Below, in pieces: positions 26,568 through 34,682 of a stretch of 52,184 bases of DNA. A program made the position numbers and the translations under genes. This DNA is from Dyella marensis. Lineage in GTDB: Bacteria > Pseudomonadota > Gammaproteobacteria > Xanthomonadales > Rhodanobacteraceae. The notes below the pieces were generated by a model. It saw nothing but the letters and a program-made list of their open reading frames with translations, ran no database searches and was not told the DNA's origin. The DNA lies in contig NZ_FONH01000024.1 in assembly GCF_900112865.1 (NCBI RefSeq), forward strand, positions 1 to 52,184. The letters run 5' to 3'. Position 1 is the stretch's first letter. Each line of letters opens with the position of its first letter.

Positions 26568-26660
26568 GTAGGTTGGGGTGAGCCGAAGGCGAAGCCCAAC
26601 GCCGCGATGCACATCAGATGCACCGATGTTGGGGTTCGCCTTCGGCTCACCCCAACCTAC
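26568..26660. repeat. Palindromic repeat family A copy
   Basis: Arms GTAGGTTGGGGTGAGC and GCTCACCCCAACCTAC enclosing GCCCAACGCCGCGAT and ATGTTGGGGTTCGCC. Confidence 0.9.
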
Positions 26661-26674
26661 CTCGCGAAATCAGC

Positions 26675-26798
26675 CGTCATCCCGGCGTAGGCCGGGATCC
26701 AGTAACGACATCGCTCGATTTTCGCCAGAATCCACATAAGTTCTATCGCGAAAATCCGTCGTCCTCCTCACTGGATCCCGGCCTGCGCCGGGATGACG
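26675..26798. repeat. Palindromic repeat family C, copy 2
   Basis: Terminal arms CGTCATCCCGGCGTAGGCC and GGCCTGCGCCGGGATGACG, each extended by GGGATCCAGT/ACTGGATCCC, with a spacer of about 66 bases that itself contains GATTTTCGC/GCGAAAATC. Confidence 0.88.
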
Positions 26799-26816
26799 GC
26801 AAGGGAGAGGCGCTCA

Positions 26817-26848
26817 AGAAAAAGCCCCCGCCATAGGCGAGGGCTTCT
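26817..26848 (-). terminator. Intrinsic terminator of the second TonB receptor
   Basis: On the minus strand: stem GAAGCCCTCGCC/GGCGGGGGCTTTTT with one mismatch region and a short loop, then T residues, about 35 bases beyond the stop codon. Confidence 0.82.
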
Positions 26849-26880
26849 TCATCAACAACGGCCAGCTTTCTACGCTCGCG

Positions 26881-29800
26881 TCAGAAGTCGTAACTCACCG
26901 AGAACCGCACATACCGCGGCGTCGTATACGACAACGGCGTCTGCCAGTTCACGCTCGGCGTGCCGGGACCGGACACCGAACCCTGGCGATACTGCGTGAC
27001 CACCTGCTTGTCGAAGATGTTGTAGACCATCACGTCAAACGCCAGCTTCTTGCCGGCCCATTCCGGGCGGTACTCGCCGTTCAAGCTCACGATCTCCTGC
27101 CACGGCGTGCGGCCGGTGGAGCCGTAAGGCGCCGGCGTGCCGTCCGGTCCGCAGAAGTGATAAGCCACGCCGTAGCCGAACGGATCGGTCTGATCCGGAC
27201 CGAAGTAGCTCAGGCAGGTCTTCGGCGTGCCCGACAGGATCTGCACGTTGCCGCCGATCATCCACTCCGGCGTCACCTGGTAGTAGCCGACCATTTTCAG
27301 CTGGTGCCGGCGATCGTTGGCCAGCGAGCCGTTGGAGTTGGTCATCACGCCGGCGTTGTCCCAGTCCTCGGTCTGCGAGACGTCGGTCTGGCCGATATCC
27401 GAACGCACCGAGCCTTCGGTATTGCCGAAGTTGTGCGACCACACATAGTCGATGCGGCCGTACCACTTGCCGTCGAACGGATGCTCCAGGTAGGTGTTCA
27501 ACGCCACGTACTTGCGCTTCAGGTCCGGCATGCCCCAGGCCGACCAGGGGATGTTGAGGATGCTGTAGCCGCCGGCGCCGTTGGAGACGTTGATCTGCGC
27601 GCTCTTACCGGGATTCATGATGTAGCAGCCGGTCGAGCCCAGCGCCGCCACCGGGTCCAGCCCCTGCTGCACGGCGTAGGCCTGGATGGTGTTGTCGTCG
27701 CAGACGTCGTCCAGGTCGTTGCGCAGCACGCGGTAGGTGCCCTTCGCGCCGTACACCCACTTCTGGCCGAACGCATCGAGCGTCTTGTCGAAGCCGGCGA
27801 TGTACTCGTCCTGGTATTCGGCCTTGGCGTTGCGGCTGGTCACCGTCTTCGGGTCGGGCGGAATGCCGAACTCGTTGTTGGCCGACACGCCCGGATAGCG
27901 GTCCTGCGGAATCTGCACCAGGCCGGTCGGCGCGCCGGTGACCGGATCGATGCCGCTGTAGGTGAAGTACTGCGAGGTGAAGGTGCTTCCTGCCGCGCCG
28001 CGGATCGCCACGTTGGCGGGCTCGTCGAGGTAGTAGCGGCCGGCGTTGCCGTAGATCTTCAGGCTGGAATCGCCGAACACATCCCAGCTGGCGCCCAGGC
28101 GCGGCGCCCACTGCGGCCGGGTCAGGCGCAGGTAGGGCACGCCGTCGGGGTTGTAGTTGGTGAACTGGTCGTTGCGAATGCCGATGTTCAGCAGGATGCG
28201 GTCGTTGATCTGCCAGGCGTCCTCGATGAACTGCGCATGCTGCTTGACGCGTGCGCTGGCCGAGTTGGAGTAGATCGTCTGCGCCACATAGTAGCCGGCT
28301 CCGCCCGGTGCGCCCACTCCTTCGCCCGGCAGGGTACTGATCGGCGTGTTCGGGTCGCCCTGGCCATAGACCCAGTAATAGCCCGGGCCCGAGGGCGTGG
28401 TGCCGATGTCGATCGCGTTGACGCTGAGGTTGTCGATGCCCGCGGTGATCGAGTGGCTGCCGATCTTGTAGTTGACGTCCAGGCGCAGGTTCGAGGTCTT
28501 GTCGTGCGAGCGCGGATCGTCGACGGTCTGGTTGATCTGCGTGCCGTTGATGCCGCTGGAACCGGCCGGCAGCAACGCGGGATTCTGGAAGCTGGAGTTG
28601 GTGATGTACGCCGCGTCGCCGCCTTCGGCATTGCTGTAGTCGGTCTGCGTCATCTTGCCGTACAGCGCTTCCACTGTGAGGCTGTCGGTGATGTAGCCGG
28701 TGTACTTGGCCACCCACATGTCGGCGCCGTCCTTGGTGTAGGTCGCCGGCCCGAGGTAGTCGCCGCGCGTGCCCTTCGCGCTGTCAGGGGTGTACGCGTA
28801 GGCGTAGGTGTTGCCGGAGTACGTGCTCTTGTTGGAGGCGCCGGTCAGCTCGAGGATGTTGCTGTCGGTGATGTTCCAGTCGATCTTGCCGTACCACTTC
28901 GGCCGCGAGTACGAATAGGTCTGCTCGGTGTTGGTGATGCGGTCGGAGACGTTGACGCCGCTGTCGATGTGATCGGCTTCCACCGCGCCGAAGATGTACA
29001 GCTTGTCCTTGATCAGCGGGCCGCCGAAATAGGCGTCCTCGACATGCTCCCAGGATTTGTTGTCCTGCCGCGTCCAGAACATCTGCCCCTGCCGGCCATT
29101 GGGGCCGGACAGGAAGGCCGGGCCGGTCGGGTACATCGCATTGTCCGGATCGGACTCGGCGAACTTCGGCTGCCACACCACCTGCGCACCGAAGTGCCAT
29201 TCGTTGGTGCCGCGCTTGCCGACCTGGTTGATCACGCCGCCGTCGGAACGGCCATAAGCGGCGCCGTAGCCGCCGGTCATGACCTGCTCCTGGTCGATCG
29301 CGCCATAGGGCAGGGTCAGGCCGCCGAAGTTATGCAGCGGATCGCTGGTGTTGAAACCGTTGATGTAATACGCGTTCTCCGCCACCGACGAACCGCCGAA
29401 CGAGACCAGCACCTGGCCGGTCGGGCTGGTGAAGTAGCTGCTGCCGGTGTTGACGCCCGGCGCCAGGATCGCCACCGATTCCGCGCTGCGCGCGATCGGC
29501 AGCTTGGCCAGCTGTTCGCTGTTGATCACCGTGCGCGAGTCGACCTGGCTCACGTCGATCGCCGGCAGGGCATTGCCCACCACGGTGACGCTGCCGAGGT
29601 TGGTCGCATTCGCCGCGGAGGCGCCGGCGAACACCACCTGGGTGCCGGCGCCGACGGTCAGGCCCACGTTCTCGCGGGACTCGACCACGGCGCCGTCCTT
29701 CTTGAGGCTGACCTTGTAGCTGCCCAGCGGCAGGCTGGCGGCCGAATAGCGGCCGCTGGCGTCGACCGGCACCTCGCGGGTAACGCCGCTGTCGCTCTGG

Positions 29801-29970
29801 ATCAGCACCGTCTCGCCCGGCGCTGCCGGGGCGGTGCCGAAGATCGCGCCGGTGGAAGCCTGCGCGTAGACCTGCCCCGCGAGGGCACAGCCCGCCGCGA
29901 TGGCGAGCGCCAGCGCGGTGCGGCGAATGGATACATGGCCGTGGAGCGGCCGATGGGATGGATGGGTCAT
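26881..29970 (-). CDS. TonB-dependent receptor, Oar-like, paralogue of 16139-19210
   Basis: A 1029-aa outer-membrane receptor. Its signal peptide (IRRTALALAIAAGCALAGQV to YAQA) starts from the ATG at 29970, which has a GGGGGAG site. A CarboxypepD_reg-like domain follows (GETVLIQSDSGVTREV, GRYSAASLPLGSYKVSL), then a plug (VDSRTVINSEQLAKLPIAR, SFGGSSVAENAYYINGF, GGYGAAYGRSDGGVINQVGK) and a Tyr-rich barrel ending YVRFSVSYDF. It shares much of the plug with the receptor at 16139 but has its own loops, so ligand choice probably differs. The substrate is unknown. The two receptors are convergent and enclose the RHS locus. Confidence 0.95.
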   Translation of the reverse strand: MTHPSHRPLHGHVSIRRTALALAIAAGCALAGQVYAQASTGAIFGTAPAAPGETVLIQSDSGVTREVPVDASGRYSAASLPLGSYKVSLKKDGAVVESRENVGLTVGAGTQVVFAGASAANATNLGSVTVVGNALPAIDVSQVDSRTVINSEQLAKLPIARSAESVAILAPGVNTGSSYFTSPTGQVLVSFGGSSVAENAYYINGFNTSDPLHNFGGLTLPYGAIDQEQVMTGGYGAAYGRSDGGVINQVGKRGTNEWHFGAQVVWQPKFAESDPDNAMYPTGPAFLSGPNGRQGQMFWTRQDNKSWEHVEDAYFGGPLIKDKLYIFGAVEADHIDSGVNVSDRITNTEQTYSYSRPKWYGKIDWNITDSNILELTGASNKSTYSGNTYAYAYTPDSAKGTRGDYLGPATYTKDGADMWVAKYTGYITDSLTVEALYGKMTQTDYSNAEGGDAAYITNSSFQNPALLPAGSSGINGTQINQTVDDPRSHDKTSNLRLDVNYKIGSHSITAGIDNLSVNAIDIGTTPSGPGYYWVYGQGDPNTPISTLPGEGVGAPGGAGYYVAQTIYSNSASARVKQHAQFIEDAWQINDRILLNIGIRNDQFTNYNPDGVPYLRLTRPQWAPRLGASWDVFGDSSLKIYGNAGRYYLDEPANVAIRGAAGSTFTSQYFTYSGIDPVTGAPTGLVQIPQDRYPGVSANNEFGIPPDPKTVTSRNAKAEYQDEYIAGFDKTLDAFGQKWVYGAKGTYRVLRNDLDDVCDDNTIQAYAVQQGLDPVAALGSTGCYIMNPGKSAQINVSNGAGGYSILNIPWSAWGMPDLKRKYVALNTYLEHPFDGKWYGRIDYVWSHNFGNTEGSVRSDIGQTDVSQTEDWDNAGVMTNSNGSLANDRRHQLKMVGYYQVTPEWMIGGNVQILSGTPKTCLSYFGPDQTDPFGYGVAYHFCGPDGTPAPYGSTGRTPWQEIVSLNGEYRPEWAGKKLAFDVMVYNIFDKQVVTQYRQGSVSGPGTPSVNWQTPLSYTTPRYVRFSVSYDF

Positions 29971-30500
29971 TCGATACTCCCCCGAGCAGAGAAAAAACAG
30001 CCAATGAGTTAATTCAGAGAAAAACGCCCCACTCGCCATAACCGTCGGCCATGGCGCTTCGATCAACACCGGATGTCTTGAGTCCTTTGCGTCCAACGAT
30101 CGCAGCGGCGCTTTTGCAATAACGCCGAAACCGAACTCTGGCAACGCGATCCGGCGCCACCCTAATCGGGCGAATAACGGCGAGTCAACAATGATTTATT
30201 GCGCGCTTAACGCCGGGAAATTACGCCGCGTCGCATTAACTTTGTTCCTGCGAAAGCGCGCCACGGGCTTGCGAATGAAGCGCAAGATCGAGGCCATTGC
30301 GGCAAATAAAAGCGATGCCCCGCCAGCCCCGGCAAAACACGCAAATGGCGCGGGTCGCACCGGTATATTTGCGCTCCGATTATCCATGGCGACTGCATCA
30401 ACAAAACAAAACGCAACCTTTGTTTACAGAATATATTTCGCCATGCGCCAATAAATACGCGGCCAGCCGCCAGGCATTAACTTGCGTCAATTAATCGCGC
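29971..30500. other. AT-richer divergent intergenic region
   Basis: Over 500 bases between the second TonB receptor (minus) and the candidate small RNA (plus). Its GC is clearly below the genome level and it has several A/T tracts. Short open frames (for example 30191-30454 plus) lack ribosome sites and family resemblance. It likely carries the receptor promoter. Confidence 0.5.
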
Positions 30501-30529
30501 TTGACAGTGCGGCACTGCCATTGCATAAA
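30501..30529 (+). promoter_or_regulatory. Sigma-70 promoter, TTGACA-17-CATAAA
   Basis: A perfect -35 TTGACA (30501-30506) and -10 CATAAA (30524-30529) at the ideal spacing of 17. Transcription would start near 30536 and meet the terminator at 30749-30774 without any supported gene in between. Confidence 0.7.
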
Positions 30530-30535
30530 AATACA

Positions 30536-30774
30536 AGTCCGGCATTTGATCGCCGCCATTTATCACCCAGCCGGCCACCACTCCACCGTTTCGCACGCAT
30601 TCGGAACGGCATTCAACGCAACAAGACACGCTTCGCCCGAGCTCCGCCGCCCATGGTGCGGCGGAGCCACGACGGCATGGACTCATCACAAAGCGCATGC
30701 GGGCATCAGGACGATGCCGCATGCCGATAATGTTGGATCTCCCCACTAGGGCCGCGCTGCGGCCCTTCTTTTTT
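30536..30774 (+). ncRNA. Candidate small RNA gene, copy 2 of the TCATCACAAAG / ATCTCCCC family
   Basis: A predicted transcript of about 240 bases with its own promoter and terminator and no supported reading frame. Elements in order: hairpin CTCCGCCGC/GCGGCGGAG (30642-30666); TCATCACAAAG (30683-30693), identical to copy 1; hairpin GCATGCGGGCATC/GATGCCGCATGC with one bulged G (30695-30724); linker TTGGATCTCCCCACTA; terminator. The shared part with 19220-19316 starts at TCATCACAAAG. The C-rich single-stranded box would be a plausible mRNA-pairing site (anti-Shine-Dalgarno-like), which is inference. Confidence 0.6.
30749..30774 (+). terminator. Intrinsic terminator of the candidate small RNA
   Basis: Perfect seven-pair stem GGGCCGC/GCGGCCC with a three-base loop, followed by TTCTTTTTT. 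Confidence 0.93.
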
Positions 30775-30784
30775 CATGCGCGCC

Positions 30785-30807
30785 CCCTCTCCCCGGAGGG
30801 GAGAGGG
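30785..30807. repeat. Fragment of a family B repeat arm
   Basis: The hairpin CCCTCTCCCC/GGGGAGAGGG matches the outer arm of family B, but no second arm follows. It lies at the 3' side of amn and may serve as its transcript end. Confidence 0.6.
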
Positions 30808-30857
30808 AGATGTGTGCGCTCGCGACTTTCACTGAGAGAGTCAAAGGCTGGCCGCAC

Positions 30858-31643
30858 TCACTCGACATTTTCCTCAAAGCGCAGATGCTTCACGCTGCGC
30901 CCGTTGCGGCGCACCAGCTTCAGCGCCTCGATGCCGATGCGGATGTGGCGCTCCACGAACTGCGCCGTCACGCTGCGGTCGCTGGCTTCGGTCTTCACCC
31001 CTTCCGGGATCATCGGCTGGTCCGACACCAGCAGCAGCGCGCCGCAGGGGATCTCGTTGTGGAAGCCCGCGGCGAAGATGGTCGCGGTCTCCATGTCCAC
31101 CGCCATGCAACGCGTGCGGCGCAGGTAGTCCTTGAAGTGCTCGTCGTGCTCCCACACGCGGCGGTTGGTGGTGTACACCGTGCCGGTCCAGTAGTCGTAG
31201 CCGAGGTCGCGGATCATGGTGGACACGCCACGCTGCAGCTGGAACGCCGGCAGTGCCGGTACTTCCGGCGGCAGGTAGTCGTTGGAGGTGCCTTCGCCAC
31301 GGATCGCGGCGATCGGCAGCACCAGGTCGCCGATCGCGTTCTTCTTCTTCAGGCCGCCGCACTTGCCCAGGAACAGCGCCGCCTTGGGCGAGATCGCGCT
31401 GAGCAGGTCCATCACGGTGGCGGCATTGGGGCTGCCCATGCCGAAGTTGATCAGGGTGATGCCGTCGGCGGTGGCGTTGGGCATGGGACGGTCGCGTCCC
31501 TGCACTTCCACGCCATGCCACTGCGCGAACAGGTCCACGTAGTGGCCGAAATTGGTGAGCAGCACGTAGTCGCCGAACTGCTCCAGCGACGTGCCGGTGT
31601 AGCGCGGCAGCCAGTTGGAGACGATTTCCTGTTTGTCTTTCAT
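30858..31643 (-). CDS. amn: AMP nucleosidase (short form)
   Basis: A 261-aa protein of the nucleoside phosphorylase/nucleosidase fold. Recognisable blocks are LLTNFGHYVDLFAQWHG, INFGMGSPNAATVMDLL, FLGKCGGLK, GEGTSNDYLPPEVPALPAFQ and MAVDMETATIFAAGF, where the Glu binds the ribose. The reaction is AMP to adenine plus ribose 5-phosphate. E. coli Amn (484 aa) has an extra N-terminal domain; this is the shorter catalytic form known from other proteobacteria. The ATG at 31643 has a GAAGGGT site. Single gene, convergent with the candidate small RNA. Confidence 0.88.
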   Translation of the reverse strand: MKDKQEIVSNWLPRYTGTSLEQFGDYVLLTNFGHYVDLFAQWHGVEVQGRDRPMPNATADGITLINFGMGSPNAATVMDLLSAISPKAALFLGKCGGLKKKNAIGDLVLPIAAIRGEGTSNDYLPPEVPALPAFQLQRGVSTMIRDLGYDYWTGTVYTTNRRVWEHDEHFKDYLRRTRCMAVDMETATIFAAGFHNEIPCGALLLVSDQPMIPEGVKTEASDRSVTAQFVERHIRIGIEALKLVRRNGRSVKHLRFEENVE

Positions 31644-31863
31644 GGGACCCTTCGAGGTCGATGCGCGCGGGAGCCTCCCGCGCCGCGTTACCGGCGACGC
31701 CACGCCGGCGAATGGCCGAATGATTCCAACCATTCTAGCGGCAAGCGCCTGCCGGTCAGCTGTATGGCGCACTGCCGCATGACTGACGCCGGCCTGTCGA
31801 TTCTGTGATGGGGTCGTCAGTGGCGCGGCGGGCCATGGTATGTTGCCGCCGCAGTCCAGCCGA

Positions 31864-32042
31864 GAGCCTGTTTATGACCTTCCCGTGGCCCGCGTTGTTG
31901 TTGAATGGCCGCCAGGTGGTAGTGCGTGGCGCAGGCCTGGCTGGCTGCCAGGGCAAGCCGCGCGCTACCGCCTGGTGGCCATTCAACGGCAACCCGAAGG
32001 GCCGGGATCGGCGCGGGCTACGGGAAGGTCATAAACAGGCTC
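31864..32042. repeat. Long palindromic element D (179 bp)
   Basis: Ends are GAGCCTGTTTATGACCTTCC and its exact reverse complement. Inner arms containing GTTGAATGGCC and GGCCATTCAAC, and further CCAGG/CCTGG blocks, continue the symmetry with mismatches toward the centre. It ends 15 bases before the degV-family start codon. No transposase is encoded; the shape is that of a MITE-like element. No second copy is in the window. Confidence 0.8.
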
Positions 32043-32057
32043 TTGGGGGGTGACGAG

Positions 32058-33002
32058 ATGCGCATGGGCCTGGCCATCGATGCGTCCTGCGATATTCCGC
32101 AGGGTTTCCTGGAGGCAAACCGCGTCACGGTGATGCCGATCACCGTACGGGTCGACAGCGAGACCTTCCTGGACGACCGCGGCACGGAAGAGGTCCGCCG
32201 CTTCATCGACCGCAAGCTGGGCGACCGCGGCCATTCGGCCGAGACCGAGCCCTGCTCCGTCGAGGAAGTGCAGAAGCTGTTCCTGGAGAAGCTGGTGCTG
32301 GAGCAGGACTGCGTGTTCTGCCTCACCGTTACCGCCACGCGCAGCCCGATCAACGACCACGTCAACAAGGCCAGCTTCGCGGTGCTCAAGCACTACCGCG
32401 AGGCGCGCGAGAAGGGCGGCCTCTCCGGCCAGTTCCTGATGCGCGTGATCGACACCCGCAACCTGTTCGCCGGCACCGCGCCGGCCATCGTCGAGGCCGC
32501 CCGCCTGGTCAAGGCCGGCGAGACGCCACCGGCGATCCGCGAGCGCGTCACCTATATCGCCAACCATTCCTACGGCTACATGCTGCCGCGCGACCTGTAC
32601 TACCTGCGCGCCCGCGCCAAGAAGAAGGGCGACCGCAGCGTGGGCCTGTTCAGCGCGGTGCTGGGCTCGGCGCTGGACATCAAGCCGCTGCTGCGCTGTT
32701 TCCGCGGCGAGACCGGGCCGGTGGGCAAGGTGCGCGGCTTCGAGCACGGCGCGGAGACGCTGTTCGGCTACGCGGTGCAGCGCGTGCGCGCGGGGCTGCT
32801 GGTGCCGGTGATGTGCGTCAGCTACGGCGGCGACCTGGCCGAACTGCAGCGCCTGCCCGGCTACGCCGGCCTGCGCGCCGCCTGCGCGGAGCACGGCGTG
32901 GAGCTGATGGAGGCGCCGATGAGCATCACCGGCATGGTCAATGTCGGCGAGGGCGCGATCACCCTGGGCTTCGCCGCCGAGGAACATGAGGCGGAGTTCT
33001 GA
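32058..33002 (+). CDS. DegV family fatty-acid-binding protein
   Basis: A 314-aa soluble protein with the DegV/EDD pattern: the start MGLAIDASCDIPQGFLEANR, the first ligand loop (PITVRVDSETFLD), CLTVTATRSPINDH (the TxSxxxS-like ligand loop) and the DTRNLFAGTAPAIVEA region that holds the acyl chain in FakB. In Firmicutes, FakB proteins present fatty acids to the kinase FakA; Xanthomonadales carry DegV proteins whose partner is unclear. I chose the ATG at 32058, with GGGGGGTGACGAG ahead. The start lies 15 bases from palindrome D, so translation could be influenced by that structure. Confidence 0.88.
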   Translation: MRMGLAIDASCDIPQGFLEANRVTVMPITVRVDSETFLDDRGTEEVRRFIDRKLGDRGHSAETEPCSVEEVQKLFLEKLVLEQDCVFCLTVTATRSPINDHVNKASFAVLKHYREAREKGGLSGQFLMRVIDTRNLFAGTAPAIVEAARLVKAGETPPAIRERVTYIANHSYGYMLPRDLYYLRARAKKKGDRSVGLFSAVLGSALDIKPLLRCFRGETGPVGKVRGFEHGAETLFGYAVQRVRAGLLVPVMCVSYGGDLAELQRLPGYAGLRAACAEHGVELMEAPMSITGMVNVGEGAITLGFAAEEHEAEF

Positions 33003-33024
33003 GTCGGCCCCGCATCCGCGCGCA

Positions 33025-33030
33025 TAGAAT
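33025..33030 (+). promoter_or_regulatory. Candidate -10 element (TAGAAT)
   Basis: TAGAAT seven bases before the ATG at 33038 implies an extremely short or leaderless transcript, or a coincidence. Confidence 0.25.
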
Positions 33031-33037
33031 CCTGCCG

Positions 33038-33667
33038 ATGCGCTCCTTCTTCCTGCTGCTGTTGCTGACGCTGGCCGCCCCGGCCGCCGGCGCCGCCACC
33101 GTGTACAAATGCACCGGCGCCGATGGACGGGTGACCTTCCAGGACCGGCCCTGCGCCCGCTCGCAGCGGCAGGACATCGTCGAGCTGGCCGATCCCGCGC
33201 CGGCCGCGCCGCCGCCGCCGCGCCCCGCCAGCGACGAGCGCGATCCCAGCCCGCCCTCGCCGCCGCCCGCACCGCCGCCGGAACCCTCGGCGCCCCTGCC
33301 CGGACTGTATGCCTGCACCAACGCCACCGACGGCAAGTTCTACATCAGCCGCAACGGCAATCCGCAGCCCTATCTGGCGCCGTTCGGCATGGTCGGCATG
33401 ACCCAGGTGCCGCTGGCGCGCGGCGGGGCCGGCGGTGTATCGGCGCCGGAGCTCAACCGCGGCAAGGTCACTTCCGGGCTGGTATCGAACAACTACGTCT
33501 GGGTGCAGGACCAGTGCCGCCCGCTGACCTTCGCCGAAACCTGCCACGCGCTGCAGGACGACTACGACGACAACGCGCGCAAGCTGCGCCGCGCTTTCAA
33601 GAGCGACCGGCCGCCGCTGGAGCGGCGGGACGAGGAGCTGCGCGGGCAGCTGACGAATTGCCGCTGA
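33038..33667 (+). CDS. DUF4124 domain-containing secreted protein
   Basis: A 209-aa protein. The signal peptide MRSFFLLLLLTLAAPAAGAA is followed by the DUF4124 start TVYKCTGADGRVTFQDRPC, a short beta domain seen in many periplasmic proteins of gammaproteobacteria. A Pro/Ala-rich linker (about residues 52-88) separates it from a C-terminal domain with four Cys (YACTNATDG, DQCRPLTF, ETCHAL, TNC), which probably form disulfides. It is likely periplasmic. No function is known. It begins 35 bases after the DegV gene and may share its transcript. Confidence 0.85.
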   Translation: MRSFFLLLLLTLAAPAAGAATVYKCTGADGRVTFQDRPCARSQRQDIVELADPAPAAPPPPRPASDERDPSPPSPPPAPPPEPSAPLPGLYACTNATDGKFYISRNGNPQPYLAPFGMVGMTQVPLARGGAGGVSAPELNRGKVTSGLVSNNYVWVQDQCRPLTFAETCHALQDDYDDNARKLRRAFKSDRPPLERRDEELRGQLTNCR

Positions 33668-33677
33668 ATCACTCACC

Positions 33678-33764
33678 GTAGGTTGGGGTGAGCCGCAGGC
33701 GAACCCCAACAGGCGCTCCGTCCATGCCTCTGTTGGGGTTCGCCTGCGGCTCACCCCAACCTAC
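33678..33764. repeat. Palindromic repeat family A copy
   Basis: Arms GTAGGTTGGGGTGAGC and GCTCACCCCAACCTAC extend inward through CGCAGGCGAACCCCAACAG and TGTTGGGGTTCGCCTGCG, one of the most symmetric copies. It lies between two convergent genes. Confidence 0.92.
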
Positions 33765-33798
33765 GCCGGTACGGTGCGCCGGCCACGCGGCCCGGCCT

Positions 33799-34581
33799 TC
33801 AGAACCCGTAATTGAGAAACCCGCCATCCACCGCCAGCACCTGCCCGGTGATGTAGCTGGCCGCCGGCAGGCACAGGAAGGCGATCGCCGCGGCCACTTC
33901 CTCCGGCTCGCCGATGCGGCGCAGCGGGGTGTGGTCGAGCACTTCGTCGAGGTATTCGTCGTCCGCCAGCGCCGGCTCCGAACGCTGCGTGCGGATGTAC
34001 CACGGCGCCACCGCATTGACGCGGATGCCGTCGGTGGCCCATTCCGCCGCGAGGTTGCGCGTCAGCTGGTGCAGCGCGGCCTTGCTCATGCCGTAGGCCG
34101 CGCCGGTGCGCACATGGGTGATGCCGGAGACGGAACCTACGTTCACGATCGCCGCGTTGGCGTGCTGCACCAGCTGCGGATGCGCCAGGCGGCACATCTC
34201 GAAAGCGGAAAACAGGTTCAGTTCGAAGATCGCGCGGTAGTCGCGCTCGCTGTATTCCAGCACCGCCGCCGGCGTATTGCCGCCGGCGTTGTTGACCAGC
34301 AGGGACAGCGGCGCGCCGAGGTCGGCGATCCAGTCGAACACCGCCAGCCGGTCCTCCTGCATGCTCAGGTCGGCGGCGAAGGCCAGCACCTCGATGTGGT
34401 CGAAGTCGTCGGCCAGCTCGACCCGCACCTGCTCCAGGTGATCGTCGTCGCGCGCCACCAGCAGCAGGTTGGCGCCGAGCCCGGCCAGCTCACGCGCGAC
34501 GGCGTAGCCGATGCCCTTGCTGGCGCCCGTGATCAATGCGGTATGGCCTTGCAGCTGCCAGGCGTCGATGCGGTTGTTCAT
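33799..34581 (-). CDS. Short-chain dehydrogenase/reductase, tropinone-reductase-like
   Basis: A 260-aa NAD(P)-dependent oxidoreductase with the classical SDR motifs: TGASKGIG (18-25), NNAG (97-100), catalytic Ser near residue 152 in SVSG, Tyr163 and Lys167 in YGMSK, and the C-terminal ITGQVLAVDGGF. The start MNNRIDAWQLQG was chosen because it gives the usual spacing to the glycine motif; codons further upstream to 34677 are in the promoter region of the neighbouring lipoprotein gene. Within the classical SDRs it is most like plant and bacterial tropinone reductase homologues, but the substrate cannot be told. Divergent from the lipoprotein/ABC pair. Confidence 0.92.
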   Translation of the reverse strand: MNNRIDAWQLQGHTALITGASKGIGYAVARELAGLGANLLLVARDDDHLEQVRVELADDFDHIEVLAFAADLSMQEDRLAVFDWIADLGAPLSLLVNNAGGNTPAAVLEYSERDYRAIFELNLFSAFEMCRLAHPQLVQHANAAIVNVGSVSGITHVRTGAAYGMSKAALHQLTRNLAAEWATDGIRVNAVAPWYIRTQRSEPALADDEYLDEVLDHTPLRRIGEPEEVAAAIAFLCLPAASYITGQVLAVDGGFLNYGF

Positions 34582-34682
34582 GCCGGCGAGCTTAGAACCT
34601 GCGTCACGCCCGGGCCAGCCCGAGGTTGCCGCCTCGCCCATCGCGCAGGACACTCCGGGCAGGTCCCTCCGGAGCATCCACC

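Noticed and set aside
26447-26650. 67-codon minus-strand frame beginning MSRRRTPTS
   Set aside because: Its first third is translated from a family A repeat. The same kind of opening appears at several repeat copies, so it is repeat sequence and not a gene.
19381-26798. CRISPR array
   Set aside because: The repeats are palindromic, widely and irregularly spaced, and no cas genes are present.
30191-30454. 87-codon plus-strand frame in the AT-rich gap
   Set aside because: No ribosome site and biased, unstructured composition. The gap is better explained as a divergent promoter region.
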